53,972 bases of DNA, taken from contig CAZTFV010000003.1 of NCBI GenBank assembly GCA_964613075.1, positions 1 to 53,972 of the forward strand, written 5' to 3'. The translations under genes and the position numbers were made by a program. Each line of letters starts with the position of its first letter. Positions within the stretch are counted from its first letter, which is position 1. The notes under the pieces are model-generated. The model ran no database searches. It saw only the letters and a list, made by a program, of their open reading frames with translations, and was not told the origin of the DNA. This DNA comes from CAYWEP01 sp964613075. Lineage in GTDB: Bacteria; Patescibacteriota; Microgenomatia; Levybacterales; UBA12049. Positions 1 to 7,505 of this stretch are shown here, one piece after another.

Positions 1-1355
1 TACGGCGTAAAGCGGATTCCCCGTCCCTTCACCGTCTGCACGTGCGCGGGCTCATTGGGGTTCTCCTCAATTTTCTTGCGCACGCGGAAGATCAGCTGGT
101 CCAATGCCTGGTCAGTAACCCCGGCAGTTGATCGGTTATCTCCCCAGACGACATTGATCAGCTCGTCTCGCATAATGATCTGCTCAGGATGCAAGACAAG
201 GTAACGAAGGAGGAGAAACTCCGACGAGGTCAGGCCGTCGGAGAGTGTGAGACTTCCCTTGCTAATCGTATTCGTTTTCTCATCGTAGACAATCTTCTGC
301 GCACCCGTTCCCGGAGCTGAAGAAATATACGCTTCAAGAAGCGGGATGGTACTCTTGCCATCTTTAAGAAGACCGATATGTGCAAGATATTGTGCAACTG
401 GTGAAGCATCAGGCGAGCGGAGCCCCGTACCGTCTGGTACAGGGCGGAGCGCTTGCTGCTCAACAGGTGATAATGATAGCCATATCTCAGCTAAAGCCTG
501 CGTTACTGTTTTCTGGGCTAAAAGAAAGGTTGCATAGTCTTTCGCTTCGCCATGTACGAGAAACGCTTCAGTAGCCATCCGCATCAATTTTCCATGGCCA
601 CCAGTGAGCTTAAGCAACCTCTCCGCAATGTTTTGCGGTACTTTTTTCCCAGCAACGTTCTCTAAATGTTTGATGCGAAACACGACGCTTTCCTTGTCGT
701 AGAGTGGCACGTAGATGATATTGCCAGCCATAAGATCGTGGAAGTCCGCAAGTACGATTGGCTCTACCAACTCCTCAAGCGGTTTATGCACTGAGAAAAC
801 CACAGAGAAGTGGTACTTTGCTTTATTACGGATAATCCGAAGGTTGGAGAAAAACTCGCTGGTGAGTGTTGGCACGTATTCCTCAAACCGCTCAAAAAGG
901 TAGATGACGTTGAGTTGATGCTCGTAGACGAGTATCTCTATCGCGTGCTTGAGCTCTTCTCTCATCACCAGCTCATCCTGCATGGACAGCGCGTTTCGCA
1001 GCATTTCATTGACGACAGTGTATTCATCAAATAGCTTCCGATCCCGAAGCGAGTCTGTAAGTGCTAAGAAGAGCATCTTCATCACATCTGATAATGGCCT
1101 TTTTCGCACTTCTGAGAAATCAAGGTGCACGAAGTGATAGGATTGCTGCTTCTCACCCAGATGTCGTACGCGAACGTTGTGGTTGTATACCAGAAGGCCA
1201 AATATCGCGTATTTCCCCACGCCAGGCGCGCCAATGAGTTGACAGGATTTGCCCTCTTTGACAAACTTAAGAATCTGATCAATCTGGGCAAACCATGAGT
1301 CCTGCGGGTAGAGAGACTCAAACTGCACGTACGACTCGGAAATTTGTTTTGGCAT
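1..1355 (-). CDS. P-loop ATPase with C-terminal winged-helix (OmpR-type) domain, 3' end off window
   Basis: The frame is open from an ATG at 1355 to the window edge, giving 451 codons. It ends in GRGIRFTP followed by TA, so the stop is probably the next base. Residues 42-48 read GAPGVGK, a Walker A loop whose usual Ser/Thr is replaced by Tyr. The last ~95 residues form a Trans_reg_C-like winged helix (LTSSEFLLLRYL, MRDELINVVWG, DQLIFRVRKKIEE, VKGRGIRF). There is no receiver domain. It resembles the gene at 40212 in layout and in its ending, so the two look like paralogues. A role as an ATP-dependent DNA-binding regulator is inference; the partner is unknown. It is transcribed away from the pilin cluster. 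Confidence 0.8.
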   Translation of the reverse strand, partial: MPKQISESYVQFESLYPQDSWFAQIDQILKFVKEGKSCQLIGAPGVGKYAIFGLLVYNHNVRVRHLGEKQQSYHFVHLDFSEVRKRPLSDVMKMLFLALTDSLRDRKLFDEYTVVNEMLRNALSMQDELVMREELKHAIEILVYEHQLNVIYLFERFEEYVPTLTSEFFSNLRIIRNKAKYHFSVVFSVHKPLEELVEPIVLADFHDLMAGNIIYVPLYDKESVVFRIKHLENVAGKKVPQNIAERLLKLTGGHGKLMRMATEAFLVHGEAKDYATFLLAQKTVTQALAEIWLSLSPVEQQALRPVPDGTGLRSPDASPVAQYLAHIGLLKDGKSTIPLLEAYISSAPGTGAQKIVYDEKTNTISKGSLTLSDGLTSSEFLLLRYLVLHPEQIIMRDELINVVWGDNRSTAGVTDQALDQLIFRVRKKIEENPNEPAHVQTVKGRGIRFTP

Positions 1356-1374
1356 AAGCGTACTCTCACCATGT

Positions 1375-1437
1375 CATTCTGAGCGTAGCGAAGAATCTCT
1401 TGTTGACAAGATCCTTCGTCGTTTCACTCCTCAGGAT
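1375..1437. repeat. Palindromic intergenic element
   Basis: Starts with TCATTCTGAGCG and ends with CTCAGGATGA, forming an imperfect hairpin between two divergent genes. The same CTGAG/CTTCG words recur in other elements of this window. Confidence 0.6.
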
Positions 1438-1480
1438 GACAAGAGTGCAACATTGTTATGGTAGCAAAAATCCGTCTGTC

Positions 1481-1509
1481 TTGCACACGAGCCGCCCTTT
1501 CGTTACGAT
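1481..1509 (+). promoter_or_regulatory. Promoter of the first ectodomain-pilin gene
   Basis: TTGCAC (1481-1486), a 17-base spacer and TACGAT (1504-1509). The ATG follows 6 bases later, so the transcript should be leaderless or nearly so. Confidence 0.6.
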
Positions 1510-1515
1510 GGAGAT

Positions 1516-3552
1516 ATGAAGAAGCTCCTGATTTCTTTCTCTACTCTTCTTTTTTTTCTACTCACGACCCCTAATCAAGCTGCCCTTGCTCAAGGATGCA
1601 ACATGGAATCATTCACTATTGAGCAAAATGGGGTAGGGGTCAACCAAGTAACGATAAATCAAGATACGGTGTTTAAGATCAGACTCTCTGACGGATGTAA
1701 TTATGATGGATACCTTATTGTTCATTATGATAGCGGACCAAATGCATGTAAAAAGGGGAATCATGAGCTGAGCGATTCTGATAGAGATAATCTCTTTGTC
1801 TCCGATGCCTTCTCCTTCTTAGAAGGAGAGCAAACTGCTCCAGGAGAAACATGTGTCTATAAACAGGATGATCTTGATGCAAAAGTTACTTTTACCGTTC
1901 AATCAGGAAAAATTCCATGCTACCAGTATTTTAATGACACGATAAAAGAGCAATATAGGACTGCAGGGAAGCCTTCTCAGTGGAGCCTTTGTGATGACTC
2001 CTGCAAAAACGTTCTTGATCTCTCTGAAGACCTTGACAGCTACCGTGAGCAGTATTCCTGCGCAGATGACTCGGTGAAAGCACGCTATGAGAGCTGCCAA
2101 AATAAAAATCTAACTCATGATGCTAATAGCACTCCTCAGTGTGTTAATGACAGTAAGCTAACTTCTGAAGCTGCATACGCTTGTCAATTCACGTTCAATA
2201 ACGCAAGTGAGCCGACTATCGATTATCATAAATTTGTCTGCCCAAGCGGGAAATATGCCTGCTCCTCTGGAGGAGAAATTAAATGCCAGACTGTCCCAAA
2301 TCCCATCGTGTCCATACCGCTTTTGCAAAGGAGTCTTCCAACACAACTCAGAATTTTGACAACAACAGACGTTGCGATCAATGTCGATCGTTGCGTCTTA
2401 CCAGGGGATGTGAAGCTATTCGTTGATGAAACACAGGCTGGCAAAGGCCAAGGTGCGAGAAATGGCGCGGGAATTACGTTTTCCCACAAATTCAAAACAC
2501 CTGGCAGCCATCAAGTATCAGCAACGTGCAACAACAAACCTAGCAACAAGGTTACTATTACCGTAGAAAACGAAGCATTTAGCATTCAAGCAATTCCAAG
2601 CGCAGGTGACACGGCGCTGTACGTCAACTACCCTTTTACATTGAGCATTCAAGGCTGTACAGGGTCGGGAAAGTACGTTCGGTTAACCGACAATAATGAC
2701 CAGGATGAGGTGGGAGGAATTATTCCAGATAATCAACCTTTTGAAGAAGGAAAAAAGTACACATATACAAAAGCTGGAAAATATGTGGTAACTGCAGTAT
2801 GCGGACACAATATTTCCGGCGGTAGATATCAGAAGTTTTCTGCAGATGAGACGATCTCTATCGCCATAGATATTATCGACAAAGCTGACATCAAGCCTGA
2901 TTGCTCAGCTGATTATCAATCATGTGTTGGTAAATGTTCAGAAGATCAGGAGTGCGTGAAGAAATGTGACGAAACCAAATCCGCTTGTGAAAGCGCTGGT
3001 TATTGCGAAATCTGCCATCCTGACTGGCCAGTCTATGAAGGGAATCATCCCCAAGATGAACGCTGTCGAGGTGGGCCCGCAACTGATGAAAAATACAAAT
3101 ATAAAGTCCGTCCTGTCGAAGTAGAAAAATGCGAGCCAGGCTACGAATGCAATCATGTCATCGGCTGCGTTCTACCAACAGGCGGTCTCACTCCACCTCC
3201 TCAGCCCTGTCTTGAAGGAAAAGACAAAGAAGGAAATATCACAACTGACCCCGATAAAATTGCAACGTGCACAAAATTTTCCACAGCCATCGCTGGCTTC
3301 TCTCTCACGCCAACTGAATTTATCTCAACGCTCCTTGGTATTCTCCTCTCTATCTCCGGCATGATCGCGCTTCTTATTATCATCTGGACAGGGTATAAGA
3401 TGATGATGTCGCGGGGGAATCCTGAAAAGATTGAGGAGGCAAAAGAGCAATTAACTTCTGCTATCACCGGCCTTCTCTTTATCATACTTTCCATTGTGAT
3501 CCTGGAGGTCATCGGTGTTGACATTCTCAAGATACCGGATTTTGGGGGATAA
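1516..3552 (+). CDS. Secreted Cys-rich protein with C-terminal TrbC/VirB2-like two-helix pilin domain
   Basis: 678 aa. A signal peptide (MKKLLISFSTLLFFLL...ALAQ) is followed by about 570 residues of exported, Cys-rich sequence. Residues ~290-455 look like two Ig/PKD-type beta domains (CVLPGDVKLF, FKTPGSHQVSATC, YTKAGKYVVTAVC). A Cys-dense segment (CVGKCSEDQECVKKC) precedes the C-terminal module at ~599-678. That module is an amphipathic EFISTLLG helix, a first membrane helix, the loop MMSRGNPEKIEEAKEQL and a second membrane helix. It is nearly identical, including in DNA, to the same module in the gene at 3692. The fold of the last 80 residues is that of T4SS-like TrbC/VirB2 pilins, but a 600-residue ectodomain is far larger than a pilin. 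A surface adhesin or cap anchored in the apparatus is possible (inference). Confidence 0.8.
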   Translation: MKKLLISFSTLLFFLLTTPNQAALAQGCNMESFTIEQNGVGVNQVTINQDTVFKIRLSDGCNYDGYLIVHYDSGPNACKKGNHELSDSDRDNLFVSDAFSFLEGEQTAPGETCVYKQDDLDAKVTFTVQSGKIPCYQYFNDTIKEQYRTAGKPSQWSLCDDSCKNVLDLSEDLDSYREQYSCADDSVKARYESCQNKNLTHDANSTPQCVNDSKLTSEAAYACQFTFNNASEPTIDYHKFVCPSGKYACSSGGEIKCQTVPNPIVSIPLLQRSLPTQLRILTTTDVAINVDRCVLPGDVKLFVDETQAGKGQGARNGAGITFSHKFKTPGSHQVSATCNNKPSNKVTITVENEAFSIQAIPSAGDTALYVNYPFTLSIQGCTGSGKYVRLTDNNDQDEVGGIIPDNQPFEEGKKYTYTKAGKYVVTAVCGHNISGGRYQKFSADETISIAIDIIDKADIKPDCSADYQSCVGKCSEDQECVKKCDETKSACESAGYCEICHPDWPVYEGNHPQDERCRGGPATDEKYKYKVRPVEVEKCEPGYECNHVIGCVLPTGGLTPPPQPCLEGKDKEGNITTDPDKIATCTKFSTAIAGFSLTPTEFISTLLGILLSISGMIALLIIIWTGYKMMMSRGNPEKIEEAKEQLTSAITGLLFIILSIVILEVIGVDILKIPDFGG

Positions 3553-3592
3553 GCAAGTATCTATGAACTTTGCTGTGGTATATTAGAAAAAG

Positions 3593-3688
3593 GTGATAAG
3601 CCATGAAAGTATTGTCAATGAAATTTTTTCACTCATTATTATGTCCGTGATCGGGGTAAATCTTTTAAAGATTCCAGGGTTTAGTTAA
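3593..3688 (+). pseudogene. Relic of the pilin-domain C-terminus
   Basis: One frame reads SIVNEIF, then IIMSVIGVNLLKIPGFS and a stop, matching the end SIVILEVIGVDILKIPDF of the gene just upstream. No intact upstream portion is left. It is probably the remnant of a third ectodomain-pilin gene deleted between its two neighbours. Confidence 0.6.
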
Positions 3689-3691
3689 GAA

Positions 3692-5098
3692 ATGAACAAA
3701 AAACTTTTTATATTCAGCTCTATTCTTTTTACGATCGCGATTTTCTCTGGAGCTTTTTTTAATCCACAGAAAACCAAGGCCGCAGAGGTGAATTGTATTC
3801 TTAATACGCTCTCAGTGAAAGCGGTTGATGAAAAGGAGGGAGAGCCTATCTCTCCAATAGAAGCAAGCGGAAGTTTCCCTTTAGGAACAAACTTTATCTT
3901 TTCAGGACAACTAACAGGATCTGACTGCCCTGAAAGCGCGCAGGGTTTTCCAGGTGAAACCGCAATACGATTAGTGTCTCTAAATCCAGCTGGAGTCGTT
4001 AACGAAAATATTGCACTTTTTAATGCTATTCCAGAACCTGATGCAGATGGCAACTATAACTTTTCCTATACACTTCCGGGAAATAGCGCAGGGCAGCGTC
4101 AGTATGGCATCTTGTTTGCATCTCCAGAATTTTTTTATTTGACACCAGACCAGTTAACCCTTTCGCAAGGCATAACTACCGAATCTATTGGCTCGGCAAT
4201 CTTAATTACATTTAAGATTGCTGATGGAGATGAAGGGCCTGCTGCTAGCGATCCTTCAACAAGAATGTTCTCGTGTGGTCAAAGAATAGCTGGTGTGAAA
4301 CGAGAAGACAAAGAGGAAACACTTACCTGCCCACAAGATAATACCAGACGTTGCTGTCCTACTGCCTGCGGCGGCGCCAAGCAGTTGAGGATCGACAACT
4401 TGCCTCATGACGTGGAACGGCCCCCAGATGATGGTGACGGAAATCCTTTGTATTACTGGGTCTGCGGCTACGATGCATCGCTTGTTCCTCCTATCACCCC
4501 AATTCCCACGCCTCCACTGCAACCATGCCAGAAACCTGATGGTACTGTGGAAAATTGTGAGACAGCAATCGGTCCAATCAAAGTAGATCCACAAGAGTTT
4601 ATTTCTGTTCTGTTTGGTATTCTTCTCAGTCTGGCAGGAGGTATTGCCCTTCTTATCATCATCTGGACAGGGTATAAGATGATGATGTCGCGGGGCAATC
4701 CTGAGAAGATTGAGGAGGCAAAAGAGCAATTAACTTCTGCCATCATCGGTCTGCTCTTTATCATCTTCTCTGTTGTCATCCTCGAAGTCATCGGCGTTGA
4801 TATCCTCGCGATCCCAGGATTTGGAGAACAAGCACCTGACCGCCCTACTTGCGGCGAAGTGGGAGCCACACGGTGTAGTGAGGAGGAAAGTCTGGAAAAA
4901 TTCCAAAACTTCGACGGCTGCCGTGGAGGATTAACAGAGGTACAAGGAAAATGCGATGAGTTGGACTGTGGAGGACTAAACCAAAAAGCCTGCGACTATA
5001 AGTATCAGGATAGGGAGATTAATCGCAAAGGATGCAACCCTGAGTTTCCGAATAACGAAAATATTAATGGCGTGTGTGGTCTGCGCCCCGGTGGATAA
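3692..5098 (+). CDS. Secreted protein with internal TrbC/VirB2-like pilin domain and Cys-rich C-terminal tail
   Basis: 468 aa. A signal peptide (MNKKLFIFSS...KTKA) is followed by a beta-rich exported domain (~35-175) and a Cys-containing segment (RRCCPTACGGAKQL). A Pro-rich linker (PPITPIPTPPLQPC) leads into the two-helix pilin module at ~299-375, shared almost base for base with the gene at 1516. Unlike that gene it continues for ~90 residues with eleven cysteines, including CGEVGATRC and GCRGG...GKC. The second motif recurs at the end of the pilin gene at 8003, so it may be a detachable disulfide-rich module. Location is probably the outer face of the membrane. Function is unknown; a structural or adhesive role is inference. 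Confidence 0.8.
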   Translation: MNKKLFIFSSILFTIAIFSGAFFNPQKTKAAEVNCILNTLSVKAVDEKEGEPISPIEASGSFPLGTNFIFSGQLTGSDCPESAQGFPGETAIRLVSLNPAGVVNENIALFNAIPEPDADGNYNFSYTLPGNSAGQRQYGILFASPEFFYLTPDQLTLSQGITTESIGSAILITFKIADGDEGPAASDPSTRMFSCGQRIAGVKREDKEETLTCPQDNTRRCCPTACGGAKQLRIDNLPHDVERPPDDGDGNPLYYWVCGYDASLVPPITPIPTPPLQPCQKPDGTVENCETAIGPIKVDPQEFISVLFGILLSLAGGIALLIIIWTGYKMMMSRGNPEKIEEAKEQLTSAIIGLLFIIFSVVILEVIGVDILAIPGFGEQAPDRPTCGEVGATRCSEEESLEKFQNFDGCRGGLTEVQGKCDELDCGGLNQKACDYKYQDREINRKGCNPEFPNNENINGVCGLRPGG

Positions 5099-5195
5099 TT
5101 ACTCTTTCGAGAAGTCTTCAATGGTTTTAGTTCTCGGCTTTAAACCTCGAACAATAAAAGTTTTTGTAAATCCTGAACGATTACACAAAATGTTA

Positions 5196-5225
5196 TTGAT
5201 TTTATCGTACGATTTTTTGTATCAT
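5196..5225 (+). promoter_or_regulatory. Possible promoter of the 27-aa microprotein
   Basis: TTGATT (5196-5201), an 18-base spacer and TATCAT (5220-5225), with the ATG 7 bases further on. The same short spacing is seen at many genes here. Confidence 0.4.
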
Positions 5226-5232
5226 TGGCACT

Positions 5233-5316
5233 ATGGAAGCGAATATTTACTTAGTCATTATTGCGTTTGCCCTCATTGCAATTGCCGGATATCTAGCTAT
5301 CTTCCGTTCTCGTTAG
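5233..5316 (+). CDS. 27-residue single-helix membrane microprotein
   Basis: A short ORF starting MEANIYLVII and ending IFRSR before TAG. Residues ~5-22 are one uninterrupted hydrophobic helix; the positive residues at the end suggest a cytoplasmic C-terminus. A plausible promoter sits so close that a leaderless transcript is expected. It lies between an ectodomain-pilin gene and hicB. It may be an accessory subunit of the apparatus, a type I-toxin-like peptide or an orphan (all inference). No family is recognised. Confidence 0.5.
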   Translation: MEANIYLVIIAFALIAIAGYLAIFRSR

Positions 5317-5374
5317 TTCCATTTTTTATGCACATTGCAGAAATACCTCAGCTCCGCTATACTAGGTGTTGATT

Positions 5375-5632
5375 ATGAATACCAAAAACTTACAGTACTA
5401 TATACTCATTGAACAAGATGAGGATGGCAAATTTGTCGCTTCAGTTCCAGCGCTACAAGGATGCTATACAGAAGGAGACACGTTTGAGGAAGCAATTGAG
5501 AATGCCAAAGACGTTATTAAACTCCACATTACATCCCGTCAAGAACGAGGAGAGTTACTAGATGACAGCAATATGGAATTTATCGGCATAAAGCAGGTTT
5601 CTGTTCCTTATGGCGTATCTTCCCATCATTAA
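5375..5632 (+). CDS. hicB: HicB-family antitoxin
   Basis: 85 aa from the ATG at 5375, chosen because TATACT lies at 5358-5363 just upstream; a longer TTG start at 5366 is less likely. The sequence has the HicB partial RNase H fold signature: YYILIEQDEDGKFVASVP, LQGCYTEGDTFEEAIENA, then VIKLHI. HicB proteins neutralise HicA and usually repress their own operon. The next gene, hicA, overlaps it by 23 bases. The antitoxin-first order is the reverse of the classical hicAB arrangement. There is no obvious C-terminal HTH or RHH domain, so DNA binding is uncertain. Confidence 0.85.
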   Translation: MNTKNLQYYILIEQDEDGKFVASVPALQGCYTEGDTFEEAIENAKDVIKLHITSRQERGELLDDSNMEFIGIKQVSVPYGVSSHH

Positions 5633-5834
5633 ACCAGATCTTCTTATTCGCGCCATTAAGAAACAAGGTTTTGCCAAAGATAGGCAAAGTGGCAGTCATG
5701 CAACATTTATTCACCCTAATGGCAGAAGAACCTCCGTACCGATTCATCGAAAAACAATTGGCAAAGGACTGTTGAAAAAGATTCTTCGTGATATCAAACT
5801 CTCGCCTGAAGAATTAAGAAGACTCATCAAATAG
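5610..5834 (+). CDS. hicA: HicA-family mRNA interferase toxin
   Basis: 74 aa. It has the double-stranded RNA-binding-like HicA fold with the catalytic-His region GSHATFIHPNGR and the basic segment IHRKTIGKGLLKKILRD. HicA toxins cleave mRNA and tmRNA when not bound by HicB. Its ATG lies inside the end of hicB, so the two are probably translationally coupled. The module sits inside the pilin gene run, next to a repeat element and a pilin relic. Confidence 0.88.
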   Translation: MAYLPIIKPDLLIRAIKKQGFAKDRQSGSHATFIHPNGRRTSVPIHRKTIGKGLLKKILRDIKLSPEELRRLIK

Positions 5835-5852
5835 TAACTCACCTTACGCACT

Positions 5853-6131
5853 GTCATTCCCGCGTAGGCCGAAGGTCCCTTTGGGGCAGGAATCCAGAAC
5901 GTTATTTGTATAGAGGAATGTATGCTTACAGAACTTGCGTTAAAAACACCGGCTTTAAAAAAGAATTTGTCATGCTAATTCGGCCGAAACTATCCAAAAA
6001 TCAACGGAGCAAACTGTCTGAAGTGCTAGAGCCTATTTCAACCTTCTGTTTTGTCATTCTCAGCCATACTTGTTCTGGACTTGATCTAGAATCTGACTGA
6101 GAATCTGGATTCCCGCTTTCGCGGGAATGAC
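5853..6131. repeat. MITE-like element with terminal inverted repeats
   Basis: GTCATTCCCGCG near 5853 is matched in inverted orientation by CGCGGGAATGAC near 6120-6131. Inside are further palindromes (GGAATCCAG / CTGGATTCC) and an 18-codon pilin relic. No intact gene is visible in the ~318 bases between hicA and higA. Confidence 0.55.
5922..5978 (+). pseudogene. N-terminal relic of a pilin-like gene
   Basis: Reads MLTELALKTP and stops after 18 codons. It matches the start MLTELALKLP of the intact pilin gene at 6982, with near-identical DNA over ~30 bases. It is probably a decayed or partly copied pilin gene. Confidence 0.6.
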
Positions 6132-6152
6132 GCGGTGGGTTTATTTTCTTAT

Positions 6153-6473
6153 TTATGCGCGGGCCGTTCCACTACTTGTCTGCGGAACAATCCTAATCTC
6201 AAGTCTGGCTTTTAAGGCTTTTGTAACCTTCTCAAGCGTTTTTAAGGTATAACCTGTATAGTCAGCGGATTCTATTCTTGCGATATTTGATTGCCTGGTA
6301 CCAACAAGTTTTGCTAATTGCGTTTGCGTAAGCCCTGCCTGTTTTCTCAGATCATAGATTTGGAATGCTATATCCCAGGCCTGACCAGCCTTATCTAACT
6401 TCTCTTGGAAAGAAGGGTCTTGTTTCAGTAGCTTTTCAGTCAGTCTGTCTAAATCATCTTTTTTTCTTCTCAT
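6153..6473 (-). CDS. higA: HigA-like XRE-family antitoxin
   Basis: 106 aa from the ATG at 6473 (a GTG start at 6485 is possible). It contains a Cro/C1-type helix-turn-helix: LRKQAGLTQTQLAKLVGT, RQSNIARIES, TLKTLEKVTKAL. In this family the antitoxin binds the RelE/HigB-fold toxin and represses the operon. It lies downstream of that toxin on the same strand (HigBA order), separated by 45 bases that contain a small palindrome. Its last residues (PQTSSGTARA) run close to the repeat element. Confidence 0.85.
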   Translation of the reverse strand: MRRKKDDLDRLTEKLLKQDPSFQEKLDKAGQAWDIAFQIYDLRKQAGLTQTQLAKLVGTRQSNIARIESADYTGYTLKTLEKVTKALKARLEIRIVPQTSSGTARA

Positions 6474-6488
6474 GGTTCGATACACTCA

Positions 6489-6515
6489 CCATGACCCTGA
6501 GCTTGTCGAAGGGTC
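6489..6515. repeat. Palindrome between toxin and antitoxin
   Basis: ATGACCCT and AGGGTCAT flank a loop containing GAGCTTGTCGA. It is one of the dispersed palindromic elements and could stall or terminate transcription between higB and higA. Confidence 0.6.
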
Positions 6516-6518
6516 ATA

Positions 6519-6875
6519 CTAATTTGCCTCCTCTGCCTTTATTTCTTTCAATCTCTTTCTTGCCATTTCTAACTCACCTGCTGATGTCTTCTGCTGTTTC
6601 TTTATAAATACGTGCAAGAGGATAATTATTCGCCCTTTGCTAAATGTATATATAATTCGTAGTATATCTGTCCCTGCTTTAATTCTTAACTCCCACAGTC
6701 CTGGTTCTAGATGCTTTGATAATGGCTCTTTGTGATACGCTCTATTTTTTAGCTTCTCTAACCCTTTAAATACTTGCTCTGCAAGAGGGTTATTGCTTCT
6801 CTTCAACTCCACTAAAAACTCCTTAACAGGACTCTTTCTCTGCTCATCTGTATAAAAGATTATTTCAAACTCCAT
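6519..6875 (-). CDS. higB: HigB/RelE-like toxin (phage-derived Gp49-like family)
   Basis: 118 aa. Recognised by FEIIFYTDEQRKSPVKEFL at the N-terminus, LWELRIKAGTDILRIIYTF in the core and IILLHVFIKKQQKT near the end, the pattern of RelE-superfamily ribosome-dependent mRNA interferases. It is the first gene of the module, transcribed from a promoter with a palindromic operator directly upstream. The -10 lies only 4 bases before the ATG, so the true transcription start or translation start could be slightly different. Confidence 0.85.
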   Translation of the reverse strand: MEFEIIFYTDEQRKSPVKEFLVELKRSNNPLAEQVFKGLEKLKNRAYHKEPLSKHLEPGLWELRIKAGTDILRIIYTFSKGRIIILLHVFIKKQQKTSAGELEMARKRLKEIKAEEAN

Positions 6876-6879
6876 TGTA

Positions 6880-6907
6880 ATTATATCAATATTGATATAT
6901 AAGTCAA
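6880..6907 (-). promoter_or_regulatory. higBA promoter with palindromic operator
   Basis: On the minus strand TTGACT (6907-6902) and TATAAT (6885-6880) are 16 bases apart. An 18-bp perfect palindrome, TATATCAATATTGATATA (6882-6899), fills the spacer and overlaps the -10. That placement suits autorepression by the XRE antitoxin (inference). Confidence 0.65.
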
Positions 6908-6981
6908 GTGAGTCTTTTGTAAGAACAGTTTAGCAAAATTCCTTTTTGTTATGATATAGTAGAACTGCAGAGCGATTTTTT

Positions 6982-7305
6982 ATGCTGACAGAACTTGCGT
7001 TAAAACTACCAGGTGGGGAGAATTTGAAGCCGCCGGGGAATATCCCAAGCGGAGGGCTATCAACTAAAGGCGGGGATGCGCTGCGGACAGGACTGGGCGT
7101 TGCCATGATCGGGGCAGTCCTTGTCTGCCTTATTTTTATTGTCTGGGGCGGTCTTGCCTGGATCTCATCAGGCGGCGATAAGCAGAAGCTGGCTGCTGCC
7201 CGAGCACGCATCATGTATGCGATCGTAGGACTTGTGCTGGTACTACTGTCTTTTATGATTGTAAATCTCTTCACGGGATTCCTGGGACTACCCAGCGTTT
7301 TGTAA
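6982..7305 (+). CDS. TrbC/VirB2-like pilin-domain membrane protein
   Basis: 107 aa without an obvious cleavable signal peptide. About 35 Gly/Pro-rich residues (MLTELALKLPGGE) precede a first hydrophobic helix (VAMIGAVLVCLIFIVWGGL), the short polar loop SSGGDKQKLAAARARI and a second helix (YAIVGLVLVLLSFMIV). The loop motif SSGGDKQKL corresponds to TSGGDKGGV and TSGGDAKKL in the neighbouring genes, so all belong to one family. Such proteins in T4SS-like clusters are the candidate pilus or channel subunits. A truncated copy of its start lies ~1 kb upstream. Confidence 0.8.
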   Translation: MLTELALKLPGGENLKPPGNIPSGGLSTKGGDALRTGLGVAMIGAVLVCLIFIVWGGLAWISSGGDKQKLAAARARIMYAIVGLVLVLLSFMIVNLFTGFLGLPSVL

Positions 7306-7317
7306 AGAAATATTTGA

Positions 7318-7433
7318 TGCTAGACTCTAGAAACTAGAGGTTAGAACTTGAGGTTAGATGATAGAGGTTTGATCTATCTTCTAATTTCAAAACTCAAGAT
7401 CAAGCTTCTAGCATCAAGCGTCTAGCCTCAATA
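7318..7433. repeat. Hairpin with arms built from short repeated words
   Basis: The left arm repeats words such as CTAGAGGTTAGAACTTGAGG. The right arm (TCAAGATCAAGCTTCTAGC) is roughly its reverse complement. A closely related hairpin lies before ruvB at 47548. Occupies most of the 200-base gap between two pilin genes. Confidence 0.7.
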
Positions 7434-7463
7434 AAGAAATTTTTAATTTCGTAAAACTACCCC

Positions 7464-7493
7464 TTGACAACCCTGAAAATATCTGCGTATGAT
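7464..7493 (+). promoter_or_regulatory. Promoter of pilin gene at 7506
   Basis: TTGACA (7464-7469), an 18-base spacer and TATGAT (7488-7493), 12 bases before the ATG. A TTG start at 7464 would coincide with the -35 box, so the later ATG is preferred. The sequence from 7482 is repeated exactly before the next gene. Confidence 0.75.
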
Positions 7494-7505
7494 GGGTATA
7501 CAGAC

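Noticed and set aside
5067..5372. 101-codon open frame
   Set aside because: It overlaps the 3' end of an established gene, the microprotein and the hicB promoter, and has no protein-like features.
5906..6100. 64-codon open frame in the repeat element
   Set aside because: It runs through palindromic repeats. The only meaningful part is the pilin relic in another frame at 5922.
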